The notes below the pieces were generated by a model that did no database searches, had not been told where the DNA came from, and was given only the letters and a program-made list of their open reading frames with translations. The translations under genes and the position numbers were made by a program. A stretch of DNA of 26,327 nt from JAICND01 sp035281425 (GTDB taxonomy: Bacteria; Actinomycetota; Acidimicrobiia; Spongiisociales; ZC4RG35). The stretch is from NCBI GenBank assembly GCA_035281425.1, contig DATEDX010000030.1, positions 1 to 26,327 on the forward strand. Reading direction: 5' to 3'. Of this stretch, positions 7,612 to 15,822 are shown piece by piece; position 1 is the stretch's first letter, and each line of letters begins with the position of its first letter.

Positions 7612-8541
7612 GTGACGAGGCCAGGCAAAGTCGCAGCCTCAACGACTGACACGATGGGGATGTACCTAGAAGAGGTCTCCTCACACGTCCTCCTCACCGC
7701 CGACGACGAGGTCCGCTTGGCTCGCGCCATCGAGCAGGGCCGCAAAGCGGCGGTCCGTCTCGACGCCGCCACCTGTTCTCCCGATGAGCGAGCCCGACTC
7801 AAGGCGGTGGTTGAGGAGGGTGAGGAGGCCAAGATGGCCTTCATCCGGGCGAACCTGCGCCTGGTCATTTCCATCGCCAAGCGCTACACGGGCCGGGGCC
7901 TCGACCTCCTCGACCTCATCCAAGAGGGAAATCTGGGGCTGATCCGAGCGGTGGAGAAGTTCGACTGGCGGAAGGGATTCAAGTTCTCGACCTATGCCAC
8001 CTGGTGGATCCGCCAGGCCATCACCCGAGGCCTCGGCAATCAGGCCCGCACCATCCGGCTCCCCGTGCATATGGTCGATATGGTCCGGACCGTTTTCGAG
8101 ACCCAGCAGTTCTTGCAGGACCTGTTCCACCGCGCCCCAACCATCACCGAAATCGCCGAAGCGAGCGGCCTCGACGAAGATCGGGTGGCCGATGCGCTCG
8201 ACACCCCCGGAGACACGGTCTCTCTCGACCGTCCTCTCGGCGACGACGGTGACGTCAGCCTCCTCGACTTCATGGAGGACCTGGAGGTGCCGGATCCGTT
8301 CCACCAAGCGGCGGCGGTGCTGGTGCGGCGTCGCCTGTTGGAGGCAATTGAAGTGCTGGAACCGGATGAGCAGCGAGTGTTGTGGCTGCGCTTTGGCCTC
8401 GACGGGTCCGAGCCGTGGACGCTCTCCGATGTCTCCCGGCGGCTACGAATGACCCGAGAGCGGGTACGCCAGTTGGAGGGACGGGCACTCGCCAAGCTGC
8501 GTCATCCGTCCTGCGCCAATGAGCTAGAGGAACTTCTCTAG
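7612..8541 (+). CDS. Sigma-70 family RNA polymerase sigma factor (group 2, RpoD-like)
   Basis: This 309-residue sigma factor lacks region 1.1 but keeps regions 1.2 to 4. Region 1.2 is about 12-45 (YLEEVSSHVLLTADDEVRL) and region 2 about 75-147 (DLIQEGNLGLIRAVEKFD, then FSTYATWWIRQAITR). Regions 2.4/3.0 begin GNQARTIRLPVHM, and region 4.2 has the helix-turn-helix SDVSRRLRMTRERVRQLE. The core RpoD-type residues suggest it reads ordinary -10 elements under special conditions. The GTG at 7612 is preferred because AAGGGA ends 6 nt before it; the adjacent GTG at 7609 is only 3 nt away. The TAG stop shares its G with the first unit of a perfect heptamer array. The gene points against its neighbours and sits between the two halves of the suf locus. 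Confidence 0.93.
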   Translation: MTRPGKVAASTTDTMGMYLEEVSSHVLLTADDEVRLARAIEQGRKAAVRLDAATCSPDERARLKAVVEEGEEAKMAFIRANLRLVISIAKRYTGRGLDLLDLIQEGNLGLIRAVEKFDWRKGFKFSTYATWWIRQAITRGLGNQARTIRLPVHMVDMVRTVFETQQFLQDLFHRAPTITEIAEASGLDEDRVADALDTPGDTVSLDRPLGDDGDVSLLDFMEDLEVPDPFHQAAAVLVRRRLLEAIEVLEPDEQRVLWLRFGLDGSEPWTLSDVSRRLRMTRERVRQLEGRALAKLRHPSCANELEELL

Positions 8542-8610
8542 ACGGAAGACGGAAGACGGAAGACGGAAGACGGAGGACGGAAGACGGAAGACGGAAGACG
8601 GTAGACGGAA
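8541..8610. repeat. Perfect 10-unit heptamer array (GACGGAA)
   Basis: Ten consecutive 7-bp units fill this stretch with no phase slip. Eight are GACGGAA, one is GACGGAG (unit 5) and one GACGGTA (unit 9). The array begins on the last base of the sigma factor stop codon (TAG at 8539-8541) and ends 10 bp before the stop of the convergent GlsB-like gene. It is the cleanest of the arrays in the window. Confidence 0.95.
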
Positions 8611-8620
8611 GCGGGAGCCG

Positions 8621-8878
8621 CTAGGAGCTCTTGCCGACGACGAAGCCGAGGAGGGCACCGCCAGCTACCGCCCAGGCCACCGAATAGCCATCACCGACGG
8701 TGAAGCCTCCGGGGAACCCGGCGATACGGGCGATGGCGGCGGCCGCGATCCCCCCGATGATGCCGAGGAGGATGGCCCCGAGGAGCCGGGTGCGGCCTCC
8801 GAAGAAACCGCCTACCAGCCCCGAGAACCCTCCGGCAATGGCGATGGTGACAAAAGCCTGGATGGTCTCTGAGTCCAT
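8621..8878 (-). CDS. Small GlsB/YeaQ/YmgE-like membrane protein
   Basis: This 85-residue protein consists mostly of three hydrophobic, glycine-rich segments: about 8-25 (FVTIAIAGGFSGLVGGFFGG), 30-50 (RLLGAILLGIIGGIAAAAIA) and 66-82 (SVAWAVAGGALLGFVVG). The alternating GG pairs are typical of the transglycosylase-associated small membrane proteins found in many bacteria, whose function is unclear and sometimes stress-related. The ATG at 8878 has a weak purine run, GAGCGG, a few bases upstream. It converges with the sigma factor gene over the heptamer array. The family call rests on composition and topology more than on a unique motif. Confidence 0.7.
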   Translation of the reverse strand: MDSETIQAFVTIAIAGGFSGLVGGFFGGRTRLLGAILLGIIGGIAAAAIARIAGFPGGFTVGDGYSVAWAVAGGALLGFVVGKSS

Positions 8879-8925
8879 GGCCGCTCAGATTAGAGCCACC
8901 ATCCTCGCCGCCACGGCACCTTCCC

Positions 8926-8979
8926 GGTTTTTGGCGCGTAGAGGTGACGGCGGAGCGTCACCTCTACGCGCCAGAAACC
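8926..8979. terminator. 24-bp inverted repeat downstream of sufB (putative terminator)
   Basis: Arms 8926-8949 and 8956-8979 are reverse complements at 23 of 24 positions around a GCGGAG loop; the mismatch is six positions from the outer end. It lies 26 bp past the sufB stop and 47 bp upstream of the GlsB-like gene's start. Transcribed leftward it gives a very strong hairpin, but no U-tract follows. Its position favours a terminator or 3'-end stabiliser for sufB. It resembles the 5309-5361 element in arm length and in having one outer mismatch, but not in sequence. Confidence 0.6.
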
Positions 8980-9004
8980 TTCCCCTGGGTGCAGAGCAGC
9001 CCGG

Positions 9005-11275
9005 TCAGCCGATGGCGCCGGCTTCGACCATGTTGAGTTCGATGAGGGCGTTCATCTCCACGGCGTATTCCATGGGAAGCTCGCGGACGATGGGCTCGAT
9101 GAAGCCCGCCACGATCATCGAGGTGGCCTGCTCTTCGGTGAGTCCCCGGCTCATCAGATAGAACATCTGCTCTTCCCCCACCTTGGAGACGGTCGCCTCG
9201 TGGCCGATCTCGGCATCGTTCTCTTCGATCTCCATGTAGGGGTAGGTGTCGGAGCGGGAACGCTCGTCGAGAATGAGGGCGTCACAACGGACGAAGCTCT
9301 TGGCGTGTTCGGCCCCCGGTTCGACTCGCACCAGGCCTCGGTAACCGGCCCGTCCCCCGTCCTTGGAGATGGACTTGGAAACAATGGTGGAGGTGGTGTG
9401 GGGAGCGGCGTGAACCATCTTGGCCCCGGCATCCTGATGCTGGCCGTTGCCGGCGTAGGCGATGGAAAGGACCTCGCCATGCGCACCGGGCTCCATCATC
9501 CACACGGCCGGGTACTTCATGGTGAGCCGGGATCCGATGTTGCCGTCGATCCACTCCATTGTCGCCTCGCCGTAGGCGGCGGCTCGTTTGGTGACGAGGT
9601 TGAAGACGTTGTTGGACCAGTTCTGAATGGTCGTGTAACGGCAGCGGCCTCCCCGTTTGACGACGATCTCCACCACCGCCGAGTGGAGCGAGTCAGTGGT
9701 GTAGACGGGAGCACTGCAACCTTCGACGTAGTGGGCGAAGCCGCCTTCGTCCACGATGATCAGGGTCCGTTCGAACTGACCCATGTTCTCGGCATTGATG
9801 CGGAAGTAGGCCTGCAAGGGCTGGTCGACATGAACCCCGGGAGGCACGTAGATGAAGCTTCCTCCACTCCACACCGCCGAGTTGAGAGCCGCGAACTTGT
9901 TGTCGTTGGAAGGGATGACGGTGCCGAAGTACTCCTGGACCAGGTCGGGGTATTCACGCACCGCCGTGTCCATGTCACAGAAGAGAACCCCCTGCGACTC
10001 GAGGTCTTCGCGGTTGCGGTGATAGACCACTTCCGAGTTGTGGACGATGACACCCTCGGCCACGAAGTTGTGTGGTCCGGCTACCTCGATGTCGAAGACC
10101 GGGGCCACGTCGGCCGCCTCGATGGAAACGATGGGGGCGTAGGCGGTGCGGCTCTCCGGCCCGGAATTGCTGGTCAGCTCGGCGAGGTCGGAGACGTCGC
10201 CGGCCAGCGGTCCAGACAGCCCGGTGGAGCGGGAGCCGTCGAGGAGTCCGCGTAGAAACGCCGCCCGTTCCGTTCCGGGAAGTCCGAAGACCCAAGCCGG
10301 CACCCGCCGGGTTCGGGCATCACCGATGAGGCCGTTGCGCTGGAACCAGCGAATCAGCGGCTTGGAGTCGACCGTCACCGATCCCCCACCGACAATGGCA
10401 GGGACAGAAAACGTCGACCCGACGGTGCCATGGACCAGGGCGGCGGTGTCGCCATCGGCGGTAAACACCAGCTGGGAGCCGTCGAGGTCGATGGAAGCAC
10501 CGGCCAGCGCGTACCCGAACAGCCATGCCACCTTGGGTGAGGTCTCCTCCGGGAACTCGTCTGGGGTCCCTTTGGGACGCTCCGGTTGGTACGACGAGCC
10601 GGCGTCGGGCACGGTGACCGCCACCATCACTTCGTCCCCGACCGATAGCTCGCCGGCCGGTTTCCAGCCGGAACCAGTCAGGAAGGGATGATTGTCGGTT
10701 GCGTAGACCACCCTCCCGCCATCGACTTCGATCCGGTGGGTCTGACGGATGTCGGTCTGTTGAGCCGCCTTGACCCGGTGCACCTCGAGCTGCGAAGTCT
10801 TCTCGTTGTAGGAGTAGACCCGATCACCGGCTTGAACTTCCTTGATGGCAACCATGCCCCGATCGATCGTGTAGACGCGCACGTCTCCACGGAGACATTC
10901 GTACTGGGCGGTCACCCCGGCCAGGTACTTACGCTCGGCTTCGGGGATGCCCAACTTCTCGTAGGTGGCTTTGATCGACTCGGGAACCATGTCCCAGTCT
11001 TTGGACTGACCCCCGGCGGGCTTGATGTAGTAGTAGATGTCGTCGAAGTCGATGTCGTTGAGCGCTCCCCCACCGCCCCATTGGGGGATGGGTTTACGGA
11101 GGAAACGCTGATACGCCTTCAGCCGCTGATTGAGCATCCACCCCGGCTCCGCCTTCATCTCCGACATCTGCCGGATGATCTGCTCGTTTAGGCCCTTTTC
11201 GGGCTTGAATTCGTATTCTGTCTCGTCCCGCCAGCCCAACTTGTAGGCGCCGAGATCGATATCAACAGTGGCCAT
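9005..11275 (-). CDS. sufB: Fe-S cluster assembly protein SufB containing an intein
   Basis: This 756-residue precursor consists of N-extein 1-126, intein 127-413 and C-extein 414-756. The joined exteins make a 469-residue SufB, the normal size. Exteins show SufB hallmarks: GWMLNQRLKAYQRF, the split AQYE/SEVVYHRNRE, PPGVHVDQPLQAYFRIN, YVEGCSAP (conserved cysteine), NWSNNVFNLVTKRA and the C-terminal FYLMSRGLTEEQA. SufB is the scaffold on which new Fe-S clusters form with SufC and SufD. The ATG at 11275 is chosen over the TTG at 11281 because GGTGGAG lies 9 nt upstream and SufB proteins start this way. The gene follows gltB by 108 bp, with a palindrome in that gap. sufD is not adjacent, which is unusual. 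Functional SufB requires protein splicing. Confidence 0.97.
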   Translation of the reverse strand: MATVDIDLGAYKLGWRDETEYEFKPEKGLNEQIIRQMSEMKAEPGWMLNQRLKAYQRFLRKPIPQWGGGGALNDIDFDDIYYYIKPAGGQSKDWDMVPESIKATYEKLGIPEAERKYLAGVTAQYECLRGDVRVYTIDRGMVAIKEVQAGDRVYSYNEKTSQLEVHRVKAAQQTDIRQTHRIEVDGGRVVYATDNHPFLTGSGWKPAGELSVGDEVMVAVTVPDAGSSYQPERPKGTPDEFPEETSPKVAWLFGYALAGASIDLDGSQLVFTADGDTAALVHGTVGSTFSVPAIVGGGSVTVDSKPLIRWFQRNGLIGDARTRRVPAWVFGLPGTERAAFLRGLLDGSRSTGLSGPLAGDVSDLAELTSNSGPESRTAYAPIVSIEAADVAPVFDIEVAGPHNFVAEGVIVHNSEVVYHRNREDLESQGVLFCDMDTAVREYPDLVQEYFGTVIPSNDNKFAALNSAVWSGGSFIYVPPGVHVDQPLQAYFRINAENMGQFERTLIIVDEGGFAHYVEGCSAPVYTTDSLHSAVVEIVVKRGGRCRYTTIQNWSNNVFNLVTKRAAAYGEATMEWIDGNIGSRLTMKYPAVWMMEPGAHGEVLSIAYAGNGQHQDAGAKMVHAAPHTTSTIVSKSISKDGGRAGYRGLVRVEPGAEHAKSFVRCDALILDERSRSDTYPYMEIEENDAEIGHEATVSKVGEEQMFYLMSRGLTEEQATSMIVAGFIEPIVRELPMEYAVEMNALIELNMVEAGAIG
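10037..10897 (-). other. SufB intein (287 aa) with degenerate LAGLIDADG endonuclease domain
   Basis: Splicing motifs are complete. Cys1 opens block A (CLRGDVRVYTIDRG). Block B has T67/H70 in ATDNHPF, block F is VFDIEVAGPHNFVAEG, and block G ends VIVHN with penultimate His and terminal Asn. The next extein residue is Ser. The insertion point is AQYE/SEVVYH in SufB. About 165 residues sit between the splicing halves. Their two endonuclease-like motifs are worn: LFGYALAGA (residues 126-134) and FLRGLLDGSR (214-223) align with LLGYLIGDG and FLRGLFDADG, but the acidic catalytic position is Gly in the first and Ser in the second. Splicing is probably active and homing probably lost; the latter is inference from residues. 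Confidence 0.93.
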
Positions 11276-11299
11276 CTGCAATCACTCCACCGGATCTAT

Positions 11300-11321
11300 T
11301 TGCACTATGACCGTAGTGTAA
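11300..11321. promoter_or_regulatory. Palindromic candidate operator upstream of sufB
   Basis: TTGCACTA-N6-TAGTGTAA forms an 8-bp inverted repeat with one mismatch, centred about 36 bp upstream of the sufB start codon. On the sufB strand it contains TACACT, a possible -10 element, so a bound protein would block transcription. Suf operons are commonly controlled by SufR or Rrf2-family Fe-S sensors, and mycobacterial SufR sites also contain ACACT, but the spacing differs here. A second inverted repeat, TTGCCC-N4-GGGCAA, follows at 11322-11337. No regulator gene is nearby. Confidence 0.5.
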
Positions 11322-11383
11322 TTGCCCTGGGGGGCAAGCCGCGGAGGCATCAGGGCACGACCCAAAGAGGCGAAGGATCGGGT

Positions 11384-14300
11384 TCAAGCCGGGGTACCGA
11401 CCTCGGATCGGGTTTTCAGGTGGTCTCCGGCCCCTACCGGCCGGCTGGCCCGCAGCACCCAGAAGCGGCCACTTTGCGATGGCCAGTCGTCGAGGATCTT
11501 CCGTGCCACCGGGCTGTCGGTGAGGTCGAAGTAGCGGGAAAGGATCTGAGACAGATCGATGGCTTCGCTTTCCAGCGGCCTGCGCATGGCCGGTGAGGTA
11601 TCGGCGATGTAACGGTTGAAGACCGAGTGAGGGTCCCAGACATAGGCCACGCCCCCGGTCATCCCGGCGGCGAAATTGCGTCCCACCGGGCCCAGCACCA
11701 CCGCCACTCCACCAGTCATGTATTCGCAGCCGTGGTCGGAACAACCTTCCACTACCGACACCGCACCGGAGTTGCGAACCGCGAATCGCTGTCCTACCGC
11801 CCCGGCCAGATAGGCCTCACCGCCGGTGGCGCCGTAGAGGACGGCATTGCCGGCTGCATGGGGCGTGTGATGATTGGGCCGTCGAGGGACAACGGTGACT
11901 ACTCCCCCGCCCATCCCCTTTCCGACGTAGTCGTTGGCGGTGCCTCTCAACCTCAGTTCCATGCCGTCGACGAGGAAGGCACCAAAGCTCTGCCCGGCTA
12001 CCCCGGCGAGATGGACCTTGATGCTTCCGGGGGGTAGGGGATCGAGCCCCCGGGTGACGATCTCCCCGGCCAGACGAGCTCCCACCGTCCGATCCACGTT
12101 CCTGATCGGCAACGACACCTCGATGGGGTCTCCCCCTTCCAGCACCTTGCTCGCCTCCAGCACCAGACGGTCGTTGAGCCGGGAAGGCACCGCCTTGCTG
12201 TAGCCGGGATGACGGTGGCGGCCCTCGGCCCGGACCAGCTTGGGAGCGATCCCGGCCGCCAAAGGATGGTCGATGGGCTCCAACCAGTCGGCCCGGCCGA
12301 CCAGCTCGGCTACCGAACGGACCCCGAGCTGAGCGAGGTGGCGCCGCACGTCCTCGGCGAGGTGCCGGAACAAGACCACGACGTGATCGGCGGCGCCGGT
12401 GAACTTTGCCCGAAGGTCTTCTCGCTGGGTGGCGATGCCCACCGGGCAGGTATTGAGGTGGCATTGGCGGACCATCTTGCAGCCCAGTGCCAGCAGGGGG
12501 AGGGTCCCAAAGCCGAACCGTTCCGCCCCCAGCAGCGCGGCCATGACCACGTCTCGCCCGGTGCGAAGCCCGCCGTCGGTCTCCAGGGTGACCTGGGAGC
12601 GGAGCCCGTTGGCGACCAGTACCTGGTGGGCTTCCGCCAGCCCCAACTCCCAGGGGGCGCCGGCATGTTTGACCGACTCCAGCGGGGAGGCGCCGGTGCC
12701 GCCTTCGGTCCCGGAGATGAGGATGGCGTCGGCCTGCGCCTTGGCCACTCCCACTGCCACCGTACCCACTCCGGGTTCGGAGACCAGCTTGACCGAGACT
12801 CGTCCTCCCGGCTTGAAAGCCTTGAGGTCGTAGATGAGTTGGGCCAGATCTTCGATCGAATAGATGTCGTGGTGGGGTGGGGGGGAGATGAGGCTGACGC
12901 CGGGCTCGGTGTGACGGAGCCGGGCGATCTCGGCCGTGACCTTGTGGCCTGGCAACTGACCGCCTTCCCCCGGTTTACTGCCCTGGGCCATTTTGATCTG
13001 CAGTTCCTCGGCCGAAGCGAGGTAGGCCGGGGTCACCCCGAACCGCCCCGAGGCCACCTGCTTGATGGCCGAGTTGCGGGGGGTGTGGAAACGCTCGGGG
13101 CCTTCTCCTCCCTCCCCGGAGTTGGAGTAACCGCCGATCTGATTCATGGCTTCGGCCAGTGCCTCGTGGGCTTCCCGGGACAGTGCTCCATGGCTCATGG
13201 CGGAGACGACGAAACGGCGCATGATCCGTTCCGCTGGCTCAACGTCTTCCAGGGGAATCGGCCGGCGGGGTCTGAATCCGAGTAGGTCGCGGACGGTGGA
13301 GGGTGGCCGGCTCTCGATGGCTGCCACGTAGGCGTCCCAATCGGTCGGATCCCCGCTCCGGACCGACTTTTGCAGGGCGAGGACCACACCCGGCCCGGTG
13401 ATGTGGAGCACCCCTCCCCCCCGATGCTTGTAGAAGCCTCCGGGGTGTTCTTCCCCAACTTCATATCGGGCGTGCAGGTCCAAGACCCGCGAGGCGATGT
13501 CAACCAGTGACAGCCCCGTGAAGCGGTGGGGCGCGTTGCGGAAGCAGAGCTGGCTGACCTCCTCGGCCAGGCCCATGACCTCGAAGAGCTCGGAGCCCCG
13601 GTAGGCCGAAACCGTGCAAATCCCCATCTTGGACATGATCTTGAGGAGCCCTGATTGGAGGGCGGAGCGATAGTTCTCTTGGGCGAGTACCGGGTCGACC
13701 GGCACCATTCCCTCCTCGGCCAGGGCCCGGACTTGGTCGATGGCCAGATAGGGGTTGACGGCCGAGGCCCCGGCGGCGATCAGCATGGCCAAGTCGTGAG
13801 AGTCGCGGGGTTCGCCGGAGACCACCATGATCGAAGCCCGGATCCTCACCCCGGCCTCGATCAAGGCGTGATGGACCGCCCCCACCGCCAGCACCATGGG
13901 AATGGGCGCATCGACCGGCGAGACCTCTCGGTCGGAGAGCACGACCAGAGCTGCCCCGCCCTCCACCGCCTCTACTGCCTCAGCGCCGATAGCCCGCAGC
14001 TTTGCTTCCATGCCCTCTGGGCCTTCGGCTGCCGGCCAGGTGGCGGCGATCCAATAGGAGAAGAAACGGGGGTCGGAAGAGCGGACGATCTTCTCCAATT
14101 CGGCGTCGGAGAGCACCGGTGAGCTGAGCTCGACGATATGGGCCGTCTCCCAACTCTCCTCCAGCAGTGACGCCCGCCGTCCCATGTAGGTTCGAAGCGA
14201 CATCACCAGTTGTTCACGGATGGGGTCCATCGGGGGGTTGGTCACCTGGGCGAAGAGCTGGTGGAGATATTGGGTGAGCCGGCGCGGCTCTTCTGCCAGG

Positions 14301-15769
14301 GCGGCGAGAGCGGTGTCGTTCCCCATCGAGCCGGTCGGGGTTTTGCCCTCCGCCATCTCCGCCAGGATCACCCGCCGCTCCTCCTGGGTGTAGCCGAAGA
14401 CCCGGCAGAGGCTGGCGGCATCGAAGCGGTCGTCGGCCAGCGCGTCGAAGGGATGCTGAACGTAGAAGGTCTCCGTGCCGATCCAATCCTGGTAGGGAGC
14501 CTGGCGAGCAAGGGCATCCTTGACCTCTTCCGAGGTGAGGATCTCCCCCCGCTCCCGATCGAAGAGGATGATTTCGCCCGGACCCAATTGACCGGTCCGT
14601 TCCGCCCGGGACTCCTCCTCCGGGCACACCCCAGCCTCGGACGCCACCAGGACCACTTCGGGGGTAACCGCCCATCGGGCGGGTCGCAGTCCGTTGCGAT
14701 CGACGAAGGAACAGAGGTTGATGCCGTCGGTGGCTGCCACCGCCGCCGGGCCGTCCCAGGGCTCAGTGAGGAACGAGTGGTACTCGGCGAAGGCCCGCCG
14801 CTCCGGAGAGAGATCGGCCACGTTTTCCCACGCCGCCGGTACCAGGAGTTCTTTGACGTGGGCGAGGCTCCGACCGGAGAGGAGGAGCAGTTCGAACATG
14901 TTGTCGAGGCTTCCCGAATCCGACTGTGCGGGCTGAAGGAAGGGCGTGATGTCGGCCAACCGCTCCCCCCAGGCACTGGAAGTGGCCACCCGTTCCCGGG
15001 CATAAGTCCAGGAGCGGTTGGAGGCGATGGTGTTGATCTCGCCGTTGTGGCCCAGGGTCCGGAATGGCTGGGCAATCTCCCAGGAGGGCATGGTGTTGGT
15101 CGAATACCGCTGATGAAAGATGGCGAAAGCCGTTTGGAAGTCGGCATCGACCAGGTCCCAGTAGAAGTCGGCGATGCTGGAGGCGTGGAAAAGACCCTTG
15201 TAGACGAGGGTCCGGCTGGAAGAGGAGACCACGTTGATGCCGGGGATTCCGGACCGTTCAATTCTCTTCCGGGCCAGGAAGAGCCTTCGTTCCAGGTCGA
15301 TTCCCCCGAGATCGGCAGGGGCCTCGATCAGGACCTGTTCGATCAGGGGAAGCGACTCGAGGGCCCGGCGGCCGAGGGCGGCGGGATGGATGGGGACGGT
15401 GCGAAAGCAGAGGATTTTCATCCCTACGGCGAGTACCGCTTCCCGTACCGCCTGCCTTCCCACCTCGGCTCCCGCCGGGTCGCCGGCGCGGAGAAAACAG
15501 ACAATCACTCCCAATGCCTCTGGGCCGGGGGGAACGATTCCCCGAATGTCTAGTTCCCGGGCCAGAAGCTGGTAGGGCACTTGGGTGAGGAGACCGGCTC
15601 CGTCGCCGGTGCCATCGGCGGCCCGGGCCCCTCGATGTTCGAGATGGGCCAGACAGTCGACCGCCAGCCGGGTGAGGCGGTGGGACGCCTGCAGGTCGCG
15701 AGCGGCGATAAACCCGACGCCACAGGCATCGTGCTCGAAACGGGAGTCGTGGAGAGGTGCGCTCCGCAT
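11384..15769 (-). CDS. gltB: Glutamate synthase, large (alpha) subunit
   Basis: This 1461-residue enzyme makes two glutamates from glutamine and 2-oxoglutarate. The N-terminal type II glutaminase domain (to about 430) has its nucleophile at C16 in HDACGVGF, so a 15-residue propeptide must be removed; RTLGHNGEINTI and the RYSTNT motif are also seen. The central domain and FMN-binding synthase domain follow (KPGEGGQLPGHKV, SPPPHHDIYSIEDL, ISGTEGGTGASPL). The 3Fe-4S ligands are in CKMVRQCHLNTCP, about residues 1095-1107. The C-terminal beta-helix domain is intact. TATGAT at 15782-15787 on the minus strand is a fair -10 element that would give a nearly leaderless mRNA; no ribosome binding site is visible. 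No gltD, the NADPH-oxidising partner, is in the window. sufB follows 108 bp downstream on the same strand. Confidence 0.97.
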   Translation of the reverse strand: MRSAPLHDSRFEHDACGVGFIAARDLQASHRLTRLAVDCLAHLEHRGARAADGTGDGAGLLTQVPYQLLARELDIRGIVPPGPEALGVIVCFLRAGDPAGAEVGRQAVREAVLAVGMKILCFRTVPIHPAALGRRALESLPLIEQVLIEAPADLGGIDLERRLFLARKRIERSGIPGINVVSSSSRTLVYKGLFHASSIADFYWDLVDADFQTAFAIFHQRYSTNTMPSWEIAQPFRTLGHNGEINTIASNRSWTYARERVATSSAWGERLADITPFLQPAQSDSGSLDNMFELLLLSGRSLAHVKELLVPAAWENVADLSPERRAFAEYHSFLTEPWDGPAAVAATDGINLCSFVDRNGLRPARWAVTPEVVLVASEAGVCPEEESRAERTGQLGPGEIILFDRERGEILTSEEVKDALARQAPYQDWIGTETFYVQHPFDALADDRFDAASLCRVFGYTQEERRVILAEMAEGKTPTGSMGNDTALAALAEEPRRLTQYLHQLFAQVTNPPMDPIREQLVMSLRTYMGRRASLLEESWETAHIVELSSPVLSDAELEKIVRSSDPRFFSYWIAATWPAAEGPEGMEAKLRAIGAEAVEAVEGGAALVVLSDREVSPVDAPIPMVLAVGAVHHALIEAGVRIRASIMVVSGEPRDSHDLAMLIAAGASAVNPYLAIDQVRALAEEGMVPVDPVLAQENYRSALQSGLLKIMSKMGICTVSAYRGSELFEVMGLAEEVSQLCFRNAPHRFTGLSLVDIASRVLDLHARYEVGEEHPGGFYKHRGGGVLHITGPGVVLALQKSVRSGDPTDWDAYVAAIESRPPSTVRDLLGFRPRRPIPLEDVEPAERIMRRFVVSAMSHGALSREAHEALAEAMNQIGGYSNSGEGGEGPERFHTPRNSAIKQVASGRFGVTPAYLASAEELQIKMAQGSKPGEGGQLPGHKVTAEIARLRHTEPGVSLISPPPHHDIYSIEDLAQLIYDLKAFKPGGRVSVKLVSEPGVGTVAVGVAKAQADAILISGTEGGTGASPLESVKHAGAPWELGLAEAHQVLVANGLRSQVTLETDGGLRTGRDVVMAALLGAERFGFGTLPLLALGCKMVRQCHLNTCPVGIATQREDLRAKFTGAADHVVVLFRHLAEDVRRHLAQLGVRSVAELVGRADWLEPIDHPLAAGIAPKLVRAEGRHRHPGYSKAVPSRLNDRLVLEASKVLEGGDPIEVSLPIRNVDRTVGARLAGEIVTRGLDPLPPGSIKVHLAGVAGQSFGAFLVDGMELRLRGTANDYVGKGMGGGVVTVVPRRPNHHTPHAAGNAVLYGATGGEAYLAGAVGQRFAVRNSGAVSVVEGCSDHGCEYMTGGVAVVLGPVGRNFAAGMTGGVAYVWDPHSVFNRYIADTSPAMRRPLESEAIDLSQILSRYFDLTDSPVARKILDDWPSQSGRFWVLRASRPVGAGDHLKTRSEVGTPA

Positions 15770-15822
15770 CGGGAGCCAGGCATCATACGGCGCCTACCCC
15801 GGGCGGGGAAACCTTGTTCTTA

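Noticed and set aside
8541..8610. Heptamer array as a coding repeat or phase-variation tract
   Set aside because: It lies after the stop codon of the sigma factor. Seven-base slippage there would not change any reading frame.
9200..10255. 351-codon open frame opposite sufB
   Set aside because: It is antisense to both SufB and its intein, with low-complexity Gly/Val/Asp composition and no motif.
12209..13285. 358-codon open frame opposite gltB
   Set aside because: Same reason as the other antisense frames; there is no ribosome binding site and no domain.
14210..15553. 447-codon open frame on the + strand opposite gltB
   Set aside because: It is a mirror of the glutamate synthase reading frame in high-GC DNA. 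GltB is intact with all motifs, so this is not a gene.
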